64,000 nucleotides of DNA from Bradyrhizobium erythrophlei (GCA_900129675.1 FSRD01000001.1:6933501-6997500), one strand, 5' to 3'. Positions 7,286-15,697 are shown, numbered from the stretch's first letter. The notes: generated from the sequence alone by a model not told the origin. A program made the numbers and translations.

Positions 7286-8407
7286 ATGGCCCCGAGGATA
7301 TTTCGGCAAAACATGTCCGGCGACGAGATCATCCAGCTGGCGGTTCGCCTGGGGCTGCTGGCTTTCCTGGTTTATTGGTCGTTCGTTCTCGTCCGCCCGT
7401 TCATTCCGATACTGGTCTGGAGCATGGTCCTGACCGTCGCCCTGTACCCGCCCTACGATTGGCTATCGGTGCATCTTGGCGATCGGCCGAAGCTGGCGGC
7501 CGCGACCATCACGGTCATCATCCTCGCGATCATTATCGGACCGGTTACCTGGCTTGGCTTCGGCCTCGTAGATGGCCTGCAAAGCCTTGCGGGCCAACTC
7601 GGCGCCGGCACCCTGGCCATTCCGTCGCCTCCCGAAGGCGTCAAGGATTGGCCGATCGTCGGCGGGCAGATTTACACCCTCTGGGACCATGCTTCGACAA
7701 ATCTCAGGGCTGCGCTTCGCGAACTCGCTCCGCACCTGAAGCCATTGGCCGGTCCGGTACTCGCCTTTGCCGGCAGTGCAGGCTTCGGAATGCTCAAGTT
7801 CGTTGCGGCGGTCGCGATTTCCGGCTTCCTGTTCCACTATGGCCCGCAGCTCGTTGCGGCAATAAGGAGAATTCAGGCGCGGCTGGTCATGCAGCGAAGC
7901 CAGGATTTCGTCGCGCTGGCCGGACTGACGATACGCACGGTGGCTCAGGGAGTCATCGGCGTGGCCGTCCTTCAATCGCTGCTGGCCGGAATCGGTTTGA
8001 AGCTTGCAGGCGTGCCTCACGCAGGCGTGCTGGCCTTTGCGGTGCTGATTCTTGCAATCCTGCAAATCGGGTCGGCGGTCGTCCTTATTCCCGTCATGAT
8101 ATGGATTTGGGCGACCAAGGATTTCGCCGTGGCGCTCCCGCTGACGATCTACCTCCTGATCGTGGGGTTCGCCGACAACGTCCTGAAACCGATGCTTATG
8201 GGGCGCGGGCTGAACACGCCCATGCTTGTCATCTTCATCGGTGTTCTGGGTGGCATGCTGGCGCATGGAATCCTCGGCCTGTTTGTCGGGCCCATCATCC
8301 TGGCGGTGACATGGGAGCTGATAATGGCCTGGATCCGCGAAGAGCGGGCCGAGGCAGCCTCGCCTGATGTTGAACAGGGTGCGCAGAAACGCGCAGCCGA
8401 AGCCTAG
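7286..8407 (+). CDS. AI-2E family membrane transporter
   Basis: The 373-residue integral membrane protein has about eight hydrophobic segments: LAFLVYWSFVLVRPFIPIL near the N-terminus, then AAATITVIILAIIIGPVTWL, two mid-protein helices and a C-terminal set including ILAILQIGSAVVLIPVMIWI and PMLVIFIGVLGGMLAHGILG. The end IFIGVLGG...GLFVGPIIL is typical of the AI-2E/PerM exporter family (PF01594). The start is the ATG at 7286 with GAGG upstream; a longer frame exists but overlaps the FixK-box promoter. Probably exports a small metabolite or ion; some members are Na+/H+ antiporters. Confidence 0.92.
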   Translation: MAPRIFRQNMSGDEIIQLAVRLGLLAFLVYWSFVLVRPFIPILVWSMVLTVALYPPYDWLSVHLGDRPKLAAATITVIILAIIIGPVTWLGFGLVDGLQSLAGQLGAGTLAIPSPPEGVKDWPIVGGQIYTLWDHASTNLRAALRELAPHLKPLAGPVLAFAGSAGFGMLKFVAAVAISGFLFHYGPQLVAAIRRIQARLVMQRSQDFVALAGLTIRTVAQGVIGVAVLQSLLAGIGLKLAGVPHAGVLAFAVLILAILQIGSAVVLIPVMIWIWATKDFAVALPLTIYLLIVGFADNVLKPMLMGRGLNTPMLVIFIGVLGGMLAHGILGLFVGPIILAVTWELIMAWIREERAEAASPDVEQGAQKRAAEA

Positions 8408-8504
8408 CGCTCAGGCGCAGCGTTCGACCAGCTATCCACCGTCTTCGCCGCGTGCCGGATCCGACGACTGAACGCAACTGCGCATCCAACGGACGTTCCT
8501 TCCC

Positions 8505-8518
8505 TTGACCTATGTCAA
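8505..8518. promoter_or_regulatory. FixK/FNR-type box (TTGACCTATGTCAA)
   Basis: TTGAC-N4-GTCAA dyad located 65 bp before the start of the truncated DUF3141 gene at 8584, downstream of the AI-2E gene. Confidence 0.75.
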
Positions 8519-8583
8519 TGGTCACGTTGGCCCGAGCGCAATGCTGACGATGGGCTGCAAGCAGTGCAAGATTTGAGAAAGAT

Positions 8584-9118
8584 TTGAGCGTGTCTACCGA
8601 CAAGGCAGCCATCTCGGGCGATGCGTCGCCCGGCCTCTTTGCATCCGCTCTCGAATATCTGGTGGATACCGGGCAGCGCAGTGTCCTATTTCTCGATGTC
8701 ATGCGTCAACGCGGATTGCAATACCGCGAACACATCGCCGAGACCGCACCTCATGTCCTCAACTATGCGGTTGACCTGATCATCGACGGCAGAACCCTTC
8801 AGCGACCAGTCAACTACGCGCTCGTGCGCGTTACGCCACCAAGCGGCGTGGAGATCGATAACAGGCGCCGTCCGTTCGTGGTGATCGACCCCCGGGCAGG
8901 TCACGGGCCGGGCATCGGTGGATTCAAGGCGGACAGCGAGATCGGCGTCGCGATGAAAGCCGGCCACCCCTGTTACTCGTGATGCGGCGCTTCGCCACAT
9001 CATCGAGCTCTGCATGACCGCAAACGACATGGAAACGTCGAGGATACTGGCACAGGGCATTCAGTCGGAACCGATCCGCGAAGAAATCTTTCTGGCGTAT
9101 CCGACCCTGTTCCGTTGA
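8584..9118 (+). pseudogene. DUF3141 (PHA-synthase-like) gene, truncated, with an unrelated tail
   Basis: From TTG 8584 (GTG 8590 is an alternative) 132 codons match the N-terminus of DUF3141 alpha/beta-hydrolase-like proteins: QRSVLFLDVMRQRG, PHVLNYAVDLIIDGRTLQRP, VNYALVRVTPPSGVEID and PFVVIDPRAGHGPGIGGFKA. Normal members are about 700-800 residues; here the frame ends at TGA 8980 right after KAGHPCYS, before the lipase-like Ser region. From 8978, in another frame, a foreign C-terminal piece reads ALRHIIELCMTANDMETSRI and ends at TGA 9116-9118. A deletion has fused two genes out of frame. The FixK box upstream suggests the original gene was oxygen-controlled. Confidence 0.8.
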
Positions 9119-9141
9119 TCCTGTCGCTGGCTTCACTGACC

Positions 9142-9155
9142 TTGATCTTGATCAA
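9142..9155. promoter_or_regulatory. FixK/FNR-type box (TTGATCTTGATCAA)
   Basis: A symmetric TTGATCTTGATCAA, 54 bp before the ATG at 9210. Confidence 0.83.
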
Positions 9156-9209
9156 TGCGCGCCGCGTGCCACCAAGGCGTGTTTGCCAACGGGGGACGCG
9201 GAGCGACGA

Positions 9210-9653
9210 ATGCCCCTGGCGCGATATTTTTACTTTGTCGGCGGCGTGTTGCTCGCGCTGTTGTTCGTTTTGGACGCGTGTTTTCCAAAACCCCCGATCG
9301 CGGCGAAAGCGAAAGTCTATTTACCCGTCATTCGTATTTATTCAGATCGCAAATGGCCGGAGCGTATCGTGTACGATACCAGCCTCCCGACGATAGCTCC
9401 GACGTCGATCGCAAGCCCAGAGGGCATCATCCAGGCGCCCGAAAAGATTGCAGACGCTTCTGCCGGTGCGAAAGAGCGGGAGGCGTTTGCGATGCTGCCA
9501 TCTTCCGCTAACAGATTACAGGCATCCAACGCAAAAATGCCGGAACCAAAGCCGCAGCATTATCGTAAAGTAGCCAGGAGACGCGTGCCGGCGCCCAGAG
9601 TCGCGATGGCACGCCACCCGCAATTTGGTTGGTTCGGCTGGAACTTCTGGTGA
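9210..9653 (+). CDS. Membrane-anchored basic protein of unknown function (147 aa)
   Basis: ATG 9210 follows GGAG; an in-frame TTG at 9183 is an alternative. Residues 1-22 (MPLARYFYFVGGVLLALLFVLDACF) form one membrane helix with a Cys at its end that could be lipidated, though the lipobox is poor. The following KAKVYLPVIRIYSDRKWPER is a conserved-looking block, then a low-complexity linker and a basic C-terminus (RKVARRRVPAPRVAMARHPQ) ending in aromatic residues FGWFGWNFW. Directly preceded by a FixK box. No function known to me. Confidence 0.72.
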   Translation: MPLARYFYFVGGVLLALLFVLDACFPKPPIAAKAKVYLPVIRIYSDRKWPERIVYDTSLPTIAPTSIASPEGIIQAPEKIADASAGAKEREAFAMLPSSANRLQASNAKMPEPKPQHYRKVARRRVPAPRVAMARHPQFGWFGWNFW

Positions 9654-9800
9654 GAGCGGCAGGCCGGCCCGATCTTAGCGATAATGCAGCGCGATCATAG
9701 GGCATTCGATGAACCTCGAAGTACCGGCTCTCTACGCCGGCTATTTCGGCGCGTGGTTCGGTGGGCTGCCAAAAAGCTAAGTGGCGATATAGGACTCGTC

Positions 9801-10472
9801 CTACAGGTCCAGATCCGCGAGCCGCATGCGGTCCAGCAGCACGATTTGCCGCTGAGTCTGACCGAGGAAGCCGAGGATACCCTTGCCGTGGAGCTGTGAC
9901 AGCGCCCTTGATACGGTTTCGAGCGTAAGGCCAAGATAATCGGCGATATCGCGACGGCACATCGGAAGGGCCATGACGCCGGCGGCAGACAGGCGGCGGT
10001 CCATTTCCAGCAGGAATGCGGCAACCCGCTCAAGGGAGGTCTTGCGTCCCAGCAGCAGCATGTGGTCCTCGGCATGCTGAAGGTTGCTGGTCGTCATGTT
10101 TAGAAGGTCGAGCGCGACCTTTGCGTCGCTTTCCGCGACATGTTCGAGGCTGCATCGCTTCATCAGCCTTACGGTCGTATCGACGATTGCCTCTGCGGTG
10201 AAGCGGTGCTCGGCACCGTTTTCCAGACCAAAAATATCGCCGGTTAAATAGAAGGCGCCGATCTGGCGGCGGCCGTCGGAAAGGAGCTTGTGGCTTCGCA
10301 CCGCGCCATCGACCACCTGGTAGATGTAGTCGGCCGGCTCGGCCTGGCCATAAATCTCAGTGCCTTTGTTATATTTGAACTCGCTCAGGATGACCCGTGC
10401 CCGGGAAAGCTGGCCAAGCTCTCCGGGAGCCCTAGGCTTGCTGCCTGGATGGGCATTCACGTTGACAAACAT
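9801..10472 (-). CDS. fixK: FixK-family (Crp/FNR) transcriptional regulator
   Basis: A 223-residue regulator with an N-terminal cyclic-nucleotide-like barrel (about 30-130), a long dimer helix and a winged HTH. The recognition helix LTLETVSRALSQLH has E185, S188 and R189, the residues that read TTGA half-sites in FNR/FixK, which fits the nine boxes found here. No N-terminal iron-sulphur Cys cluster is present, as in FixK and unlike FNR. C172 next to the HTH (PMCRRDIADYLG) may correspond to the redox-sensitive Cys of FixK2; that is inference. GGGGGA precedes the ATG. It is divergent from the kinase remnant/fixJ-like genes with a palindromic site between. Confidence 0.93.
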   Translation of the reverse strand: MFVNVNAHPGSKPRAPGELGQLSRARVILSEFKYNKGTEIYGQAEPADYIYQVVDGAVRSHKLLSDGRRQIGAFYLTGDIFGLENGAEHRFTAEAIVDTTVRLMKRCSLEHVAESDAKVALDLLNMTTSNLQHAEDHMLLLGRKTSLERVAAFLLEMDRRLSAAGVMALPMCRRDIADYLGLTLETVSRALSQLHGKGILGFLGQTQRQIVLLDRMRLADLDL

Positions 10473-10607
10473 GGATGTCCCCCTGTTTTAAACAAGTTGT
10501 TCGCATCCGTTGGCCGTGCACTGCCAAGGGTCTGAAAATCCTGACTCGATTCCGCCAGCAATCGTTTTAAACCACAGCGTGTGTCGTGAGCTATTGTCTT
10601 GAGGGTC

Positions 10608-10625
10608 ACTGTCCTAGGGGACAAT
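10608..10625. promoter_or_regulatory. Palindrome TGTCC-N4-GGACA, copy 1
   Basis: The sequence ACTGTCC-TAGG-GGACAAT forms an interrupted dyad midway between the fixK-like start (10472) and the kinase-remnant start (10726). The same dyad, ATTGTCC-TACT-GGACAAT, occurs at 11670-11687. Its position suggests an operator for the divergent promoter, perhaps bound by the FixJ-like regulator; this is inference. Confidence 0.55.
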
Positions 10626-10725
10626 GACTGGAAGGCCAATGTCCGCATATGTTTATTGGACCAGCGCTTTGGCCACGCGCCGCGATCTGGCACAAACTGC
10701 ATATTCTCACGCATAACATCGGCTG

Positions 10726-11011
10726 ATGGTCTTGACGGAACCCTTGCACGCCGAGATAGAAAAACTAATACTAATATTGAATTCTTCGTCGCCCGACCTG
10801 AGCGAGGTCAAGGAAATGCTCGCCGACATATCGCAAGATGACATTCGCGCCATGTGAGGTCATCCATCGGATGTGCAGCTTTCGAGGAATGGGAATAGGT
10901 CTATCGACCTCGCGCACCAATGTTCAGCCGCACCAGGGACGCATGCGCGCGGAGAATGGGACAGACCGCGGCGCGGTGTTTCGTCTGCCTCTGCCACTTG
11001 CCCGATCATAG
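10726..11011 (+). pseudogene. Decayed histidine kinase upstream of the fixJ-like gene
   Basis: ATG 10726 opens a 43-codon frame (EIEKLILILNSSSPDLSEVK then MLADISQDDIRAM) that matches the helix of the dimerisation domain seen in the kinase at 1-587 (SPSPDIAELNEIV...DDQRANEV). After a one-base shift at 10853 the next frame gives CEVIHRMCSF, then jumps by deletion to the G2 box GMGIGLSTSRTNVQPHQGRM and the terminal GAVFRLPLPLARS before TAG 11009-11011. The phospho-accepting His, N box and G1 box are missing. It ends 9 bp before the fixJ-like start, so this was a kinase-regulator operon whose kinase is lost. Confidence 0.85.
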
Positions 11012-11020
11012 GAGTATCTT

Positions 11021-11689
11021 TTGTCCGGATTCGTGCACATCGTTGATGACGACGCTTCTTTCCGAACGGCGATTGAACGCCGGTTGAAGAAGGCCGGCTA
11101 CTTGGTCGCGACATATCCCACGGCCCAGGATTTGCTGGATCGGCTGCCGAACGAAAGTGAATCAGGCTGCATTCTTCTCGACGTGCGGATACCGGGATTG
11201 AGTGGTCCGGAGTTGCAGGATCGCTTGAGCGAACTCGGCTCGACCTTGCCGATCGTGTTTCTCACCGGTTATGCGGATGTCCAGACGACCGTGCGCACCA
11301 TCAAGGCGGGCGCTGAGGATTTCCTCACCAAGCCGGTATCGTCGGAAGACCTTTTTGCCGCAGTCGAACGGGCTTTGGCGCACCATCAGGCGGCGCGGGG
11401 CCAGAGAGACAAGCTCGATACGGTGCGCGCGCATATCGCGACGCTAACGCCGCGCGAGCGCGAAGTGTTCGAGCTCGTCATTCGCGGCAAGACCAACAAG
11501 CAGGTCGGCAAAGTATTGGGTGCGACCGAGCGCACGATCAAGGCCCATCGCCACAGGGTGATGGAGAAGATGCAAGTTCAGTCCCTCGCGGAATTGGTCT
11601 CCCTTGCTGAGCGGGCCGGTATCCTGGCCGACAGTCGAGTTGAAATTCCGTTAACGGGAATTGCATTCCATTGTCCTACTGGACAATAG
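11021..11689 (+). CDS. FixJ-like two-component response regulator
   Basis: A TTG start at 11021 follows AGGAG with good spacing. The 222-residue protein has a receiver domain (acidic pocket D9-D11, phospho-acceptor D54 in LLDVRIPGLSG, T82 and K104 in FLTKP) and a LuxR-type HTH (about 140-200: LTPREREVFELVIRGKTNKQ, then ATERTIKAHRHRVMEKM). This is the FixJ/NodW/TodT layout. With its own kinase broken, phosphorylation must come from elsewhere, for example the kinase at 20293-21888. A dyad overlapping the last codons repeats the one before the operon. Confidence 0.92.
   Translation: MSGFVHIVDDDASFRTAIERRLKKAGYLVATYPTAQDLLDRLPNESESGCILLDVRIPGLSGPELQDRLSELGSTLPIVFLTGYADVQTTVRTIKAGAEDFLTKPVSSEDLFAAVERALAHHQAARGQRDKLDTVRAHIATLTPREREVFELVIRGKTNKQVGKVLGATERTIKAHRHRVMEKMQVQSLAELVSLAERAGILADSRVEIPLTGIAFHCPTGQ
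11670..11687. promoter_or_regulatory. Palindrome ATTGTCC-N4-GGACAAT, copy 2
   Basis: A perfect 7-bp dyad around TACT, overlapping the last codons of the fixJ-like gene and 130 bp before the next receiver gene. There is no T-tract, so it is not a typical terminator. It may be a binding site controlling the gene at 11817. See the matching site at 10608-10625. Confidence 0.55.
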
Positions 11690-11816
11690 GAATCAAGTGT
11701 CGCGGCGCTTACCAAAGGAGGATGACGCGTCGATGAACCAAACAAGGAAAGTCTCCTGATAGCTCGACCGCCGGGAAGGCCTTCATGGCGCGATGGTCGG
11801 ACCAAGGATAGCTATC

Positions 11817-12191
11817 TTGTCAAATCGGAATGTCGTTCTTGTCGTCGATGACGACCCCGGAATGCTGAAGGGGATAAAGCGGCTGTTACGTGAACACGGT
11901 TACGACAGCGTTCTGTTTCCGTCGGCCGAAGCCTTCCGGAATTACGGCGATTTCGATGCTGCCTGTTGTCTGATTCTCGACATCAACCTGAACAAGGAGT
12001 CGGGGATCGAACTGAGGCATCGTCTCACAGCGGCCGGAATTTCGCTGCCAGTCATCTACATCACGGGGAACGACAACCCAGCTGTCCGCACGGCCGCGCT
12101 GGCATCCGGATGCATCGCCTATCTGACGAAGCCATTTGCGGCGAGGTCGCTACTCGAGCCGATCGAAAAAGCGTCGACCGGTCTGGCATAG
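11817..12191 (+). CDS. Single-domain response regulator (receiver only)
   Basis: The frame opens at ATG 11793, but TTG 11817 has AAGGA at 11804-11808 and starts with the usual short lead (MSNRNVVLVVDDDPGM), so it is preferred; the neighbour also uses TTG. The 124-residue protein is a bare receiver: D11-D13 acidic cluster, D55 in LILDINLNKESG, T83 in YITG and K105 in YLTKPF. No output domain follows. Such proteins act as phosphate shuttles or sinks. Remnants of paralogues are at 14851-14952 and elsewhere. Confidence 0.88.
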   Translation: MSNRNVVLVVDDDPGMLKGIKRLLREHGYDSVLFPSAEAFRNYGDFDAACCLILDINLNKESGIELRHRLTAAGISLPVIYITGNDNPAVRTAALASGCIAYLTKPFAARSLLEPIEKASTGLA

Positions 12192-12261
12192 ATTTTGGCC
12201 GTCACGCACCCCAAAGCGCGTCACTCGTCGATGGCCTGCTCAAATGTCTGCGCTGGAGTCC

Positions 12262-12656
12262 TGTCCCTGTCGGAAACCTAATCCGGCTGGCAAGTGAGGC
12301 CGAATCGCGCAATGTTTCTGGCTTATGAGAGAAGCTTGCAGCCTGGTCTGGTCGGTGCTGGTCCTATTGTTCCAGTCGCGGGCCTCGTTGGGAGCTGAGA
12401 TCCTGGTCCTTCGTCATCAGCTTAACATCCAGCGACGGCACCTGCCAAAGAGACTGACTTTGAGTGCCATGGATCGCCTGATCTTTGTTGGGCTGTCTCG
12501 TTTGGCGCCAAGTACCCTCAATGCGCTAACGATTGTGAAGCCGGAGACTGTCGTCCGTTGGCATCGTGCCGGGTTCAGATCGTACTGGCGCTGGAAATCA
12601 CGACCTTGTTCCGGCCGACCGACGGTTGCGGTCGAAATACGACGGCTGATCCGCGA
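12262..12656 (+). mobile_element. Truncated copy (left end) of the rve-type IS found intact at 28674
   Basis: It starts with the terminal repeat TGTCCCTGTCGGAAA and runs in near identity with 28674-29069, including the transposase start (MREACSLVWSVLVLLFQSRA). It breaks off after GGCTGATCCGCGAG (12656), where unrelated sequence leading into an IS256 remnant begins. The transposase N-terminal 110 codons remain; the DDE core is missing, so it is inactive. Confidence 0.88.
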
Positions 12657-12693
12657 GCGAGCTATCGCCAAATTTTGGTGACGGCCGGGCCGG

Positions 12694-13869
12694 TCAGGCG
12701 GCGGCGGTTATGGGCTGACGGTCAGCGGGTTTAGCGATGACCTCGATCCCGTTGTTGAATGTCACACCGAGAACGAGTTTTGGCAACTGGTTGTGGCCAT
12801 CGAGACGACGCCAGCTTTTCTGCGCGGCCTCGAGCAGCTTGAAGACCATCGCGAGCGCCGTCCTGGTGGACAGGCATCCCTTCGATCGGATCGTGCGGTG
12901 GCGCACGGTAGCGAAGGTGCTTTCAATGGGATTGGTCGTTCGCAGGTGTTTCCAGTGCTCGGCCGGGAAGTCGTAGAAAGCCAGCAGTGCGTCCCGATCC
13001 TTGCCCAGGCAGTCGGCCGCCTTCTCGTATTTGGGCGTGTAGCTCGCGATGAAGGCGTCGAACGCCAGCTCGGCGGCGGCCTTGGTTTCGGCCATCCAGA
13101 TCTCCTGCAACGCGCGTTTGGCCTTCGGCTGCGGGCTCTTCGGCAACTTGGCGAGTACGTTGGCGGTCTTGTGCACCCAGCAGCGCTGCTCGCGCGTTTT
13201 CGGCCAGACCTCACCGGCGGCCTTCCAGAACCCGAGCGCGCCATCGGCGATGGTAAGCCGCGGCGGCACGTCGAGCCCCCGCCGCTTCAGATCGAGCAGC
13301 AGATCGCGCCAGTCCTGCGCGCTCTCGCGGGCGCCATCGGTGAAGCCGACCAGTTCCTTGCGGCCTTCCGGCGTCGCGCTTCGAGGCGTGCCTGGAGATG
13401 GATGCCATCGGCCCAGATGTAGACGTAACGTTTCGCCGACAGATCGCGCCTCTGCCACGCGGTGTGTTCGTCAAGCCAGCCGTCCTTCAGGCGGCCGATG
13501 GCGGATGCCGACAATCCGGCAGCCTCCTTGCCGAGCTGTGCCGCCAGCGCCTCGGAGAAGTCGCCGGTCGAGATACCCTTCAGGTAAAGGATCGGCAGCA
13601 GCGTCTCGATCGATTTAGAGCGGCGCATATAGGGCGGCAGGATCGAAGGCGAGAACCGGATGCGGTCGGGGCAGGTCACGTCCGCCTCGCGATCGCGCAC
13701 ACGCGGCTGGCGGACGGCGACCGGACCGATACCGGTCATCACCTCGCGCGCGCTCCGGCAGGTGACCGTGGCGCACGACCCGCTGGTGGCCGTCTGCGGT
13801 CTTCAAATCGGCATGCTTGCCGAGAAAGTCCGCGACCTCGGCCTCGACCGCCAAAGGCGCGAAGCATGT
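12694..13869 (-). pseudogene. IS256-family (mutator) transposase, broken
   Basis: Three minus-strand frames join into one IS256-type transposase: AEVADFLGKHADLKTADGHQ (about 13860-13745); then MTGIGPVAVRQPRVRDREAD to YVYIWADGIHLQARLE (13742-13380); then ATPEGRKELVGFTDGARESA through HWKHLRTTNPIESTFATVRH to the end at 12694. The segment between QARLE and ATPEGRK (about 11 residues, normally strand DEKQCILVLIG) is deleted out of frame, a frameshift sits near 13740, and the extreme N-terminus is absent. The PIESTFATVRHRTIRSKGCL block identifies the family. Inactive. Confidence 0.88.
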
Positions 13870-13911
13870 TTTTTTGTTGAGGGACCGGCGGCTGTCACAC
13901 CATGCCGTGAT

Positions 13912-14391
13912 TTATGTGCCAACCGGTCTTGTCGTGATGGCGCTGCGAAACGCGAGCGGGGAGGTAACGGTGGAAATGGTTTGCGTGCCCTCACCGACGC
14001 CCTGAATGGTGAGGTCGCCGTAGTTCATAAGGCGGCCAAGAATACTCTGGTTGACATCGACGCTCTCGACTTTGTCGAGGCTCATTTCGAAGGTCCGCCG
14101 CTTGATGAAACCGGTCTTGTGGACAACCCGCATGTTGGTTACGTCGGTCTCGGTGGTCCAGCGGTGGAACCAAGCCGTCGCCGTCCAGTACAAGGCCGCA
14201 AGCCCAGCGACCGCCGCGAATGCCAAGCAAACCAACGCCATCGCGTCGGTAGCAAAGAAGCGCCACAGCACCAGAAATGCGACCGCCACGATCCACGCCG
14301 CGATTGCCGGCAGGAAGAACATCCAATGTTCGTTGGTCGAATACAGCACCCTTTCACCGGGTTGTAGAATTTTGTCGATATACCGCGCCAT
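13912..14391 (-). CDS. Membrane protein with a PH-like (bPH2/YdbS) domain
   Basis: ATG 14391 follows AGGGTAG; a longer frame from 14433 would cross into the FixK-box promoter. The 159-residue protein starts MARYIDKILQPGERVLYSTN, has two membrane helices (FFLPAIAAWIVAVAFLVLWR and ALVCLAFAAVAGLAALYWTA), then a bacterial PH domain: TTETDVTNMRVVHKTGFIKR, TFEMSLDKVESVDVNQSILG and YGDLTIQGVGEGTQTISTVT. These proteins act in the envelope; ligand unknown. FixK box 61 bp upstream. Confidence 0.87.
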   Translation of the reverse strand: MARYIDKILQPGERVLYSTNEHWMFFLPAIAAWIVAVAFLVLWRFFATDAMALVCLAFAAVAGLAALYWTATAWFHRWTTETDVTNMRVVHKTGFIKRRTFEMSLDKVESVDVNQSILGRLMNYGDLTIQGVGEGTQTISTVTSPLAFRSAITTRPVGT

Positions 14392-14451
14392 ACGGCTACC
14401 CTGAATTAACCCATCACCGCAGCAATGCGCCATTTTGAGCCGATCAAGACC

Positions 14452-14465
14452 TTGATCTATCTCAA
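14452..14465. promoter_or_regulatory. FixK/FNR-type box (TTGATCTATCTCAA)
   Basis: TTGAT-N4-CTCAA, one mismatch from the dyad, 61 bp before the minus-strand start at 14391. A weaker match than the others. It could also serve the plus-strand gene at 14660, though that is 195 bp away. Confidence 0.68.
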
Positions 14466-14659
14466 GCCTTCGAGCAATCAGCGCAGGAAGTTTGCGTTGC
14501 TTTCACACTAGAGCCGGACCCTGCTGTGAGAGGTCGGGGTGGACGGTTATGCTAGACACTCGGAAGGGAGCGAACTCCTGCGTCAAAGCGGTGCTACTAT
14601 TTTGAACGATCGCATTTTGCCAACATCCTGCCAGTAGCGCCTTAAATGAGGAGGATACT

Positions 14660-14836
14660 GTGACCCACGTCCTGATCATCATCAGCTGGCTCGGCGGGGC
14701 CGTCCAAGGTGCCGCGATATCGACACAGGAATTTACGAGCGCAGAGCGTTGCGATGCAGCCCGCCTAGCACTCATTGATTACGCTAAGGCCCGTGGCGCC
14801 GAAGAGACGCTTCGGGGCGTCTGCAAGGAAAAATGA
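14660..14836 (+). CDS. Small protein, 58 aa, paralogue of the gene at 5307
   Basis: GTG 14660 follows GAGGA. It starts with a hydrophobic segment (THVLIIISWLGGAVQGAAIS), then QEFTSAERCDAARLALIDYA and the end GVCKEK. Length, start codon and key residues (SWLGGAV, QEFTSAERC, second Cys near the end) match the protein at 5307-5483; substitutions are mostly conservative, a sign of coding constraint. Probably a small exported or membrane-tethered protein with a disulphide; function unknown. Confidence 0.75.
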   Translation: MTHVLIIISWLGGAVQGAAISTQEFTSAERCDAARLALIDYAKARGAEETLRGVCKEK

Positions 14837-14850
14837 AAGAGGTATCGCCG

Positions 14851-14952
14851 CAATCAGCGCGCCAGCTTCAATCCGGATGCCTCGCCTATCGCACAAAGCC
14901 GTTCTCCGCGAAGTCGCTGATCGAGCAGATTGAGAGAGCCTCGGCTTCTTGA
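14851..14952 (+). pseudogene. Receiver-domain remnant
   Basis: The frame reads ARQLQSGCLAYRTKPFSAKS then LIEQIERASAS and stops at TGA 14950-14952. This equals the last 30 residues of the receiver at 11817-12191 (LASGCIAYLTKPFAARSLLE), including the conserved Lys. The rest of the gene is missing. Confidence 0.72.
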
Positions 14953-15124
14953 CGCGCCAAGCCATTGATCGCCGGTTCTCACTAGCGGAAGACCCAGCGG
15001 GCATTCTTCTTTTGTCGGGCGAGGCATTCGGTTGATACAGCCTTTCAGGCCGACACGTTTGGTACTGAAAAATCTGGCGACCCACCGCCGCTCAAACCTT
15101 CTTTCAAGGTCAAGAGGGATTTCC

Positions 15125-15697
15125 ATGACCAGCACTCCGGGTTCGTGGCCGTCCCCCGGTCTGCAAGGTCTCAATGCGGGGCGCTTTAAAGGTCCCCCGC
15201 AGAATGCTCGCGGCGCGGGCTGCACCGCTCGGGGGGGCGGGGCGGCCGATCCGGCGCGCGGCCTTCCTGCTTTTGTGGCGTTTCCGAACCTTGCGAAATT
15301 CCGCGAACAACTCGAACGATTGTGTAATGAGTATGATCAGGATGTGCGGAGAGAACGACAGCGATTAGCGCGCGAAAATCAAAAGCAACTGTCAGCAAGG
15401 CCGCAACTTGATGACGCAGAAAGAACCCGCGTTATCGAGGGGTTTCGGCAATTGAAGGCGCGGTTAGTCGGCAAACAAGCGCGCGCGGGTCCGGATATTT
15501 TTTTGGCTTGCCCCTCGGGAGGCGGGAAAAATTTTCGAATTGGGACCCACTGGCTTCAGGAACAAACCCAAATAATCGCAAGCGCCATCGGCAGGCCGAT
15601 ACCAAACGCGGCACCAACCGTCAGGGTAAATGCGGAAAGCAGATTTACCCTACGGCGCACGTTGTCTATCGACATGTCGCTTCCTCCAAGTCGCTGA
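15125..15697 (+). CDS. Possible coding frame, unknown (190 aa)
   Basis: ATG 15125 follows GAGGG. The middle of the product is strongly helical and charged (NLAKFREQLERLCNEYDQDV, RRERQRLARENQKQL, IEGFRQLKARLVGK), as a real coiled-coil protein would be, but the first 50 and last 60 residues look random and the end lies antisense to a better supported small gene (15556-15675). It may be a fragment of a gene or a chance frame. Confidence 0.28.
   Translation: MTSTPGSWPSPGLQGLNAGRFKGPPQNARGAGCTARGGGAADPARGLPAFVAFPNLAKFREQLERLCNEYDQDVRRERQRLARENQKQLSARPQLDDAERTRVIEGFRQLKARLVGKQARAGPDIFLACPSGGGKNFRIGTHWLQEQTQIIASAIGRPIPNAAPTVRVNAESRFTLRRTLSIDMSLPPSR
15556..15675 (-). CDS. Small membrane protein (39 aa)
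   Basis: ATG 15675 has a strong ribosome site (GGAGGAAG, 5 bases upstream). The product begins MSIDNVRRRVN, followed by a single long hydrophobic helix (LLSAFTLTVGAAFGIGLPMA, LAIIWVC) and a stop. Basic residues before the helix predict an N-in orientation. Together with the 29-residue proteins at 15877 and 16043 it forms a set of tiny membrane proteins on one strand. Function unknown. Confidence 0.62.
   Translation of the reverse strand: MSIDNVRRRVNLLSAFTLTVGAAFGIGLPMALAIIWVCS

Noticed and set aside
7463..8266. Minus-strand frame opposite the AI-2E transporter
   Set aside because: His/Arg-rich shadow of a well-supported membrane protein gene.
11670..11687. Reading the dyad as a transcription terminator
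   Set aside because: No T-tract follows and the same dyad occurs in a promoter region at 10608.
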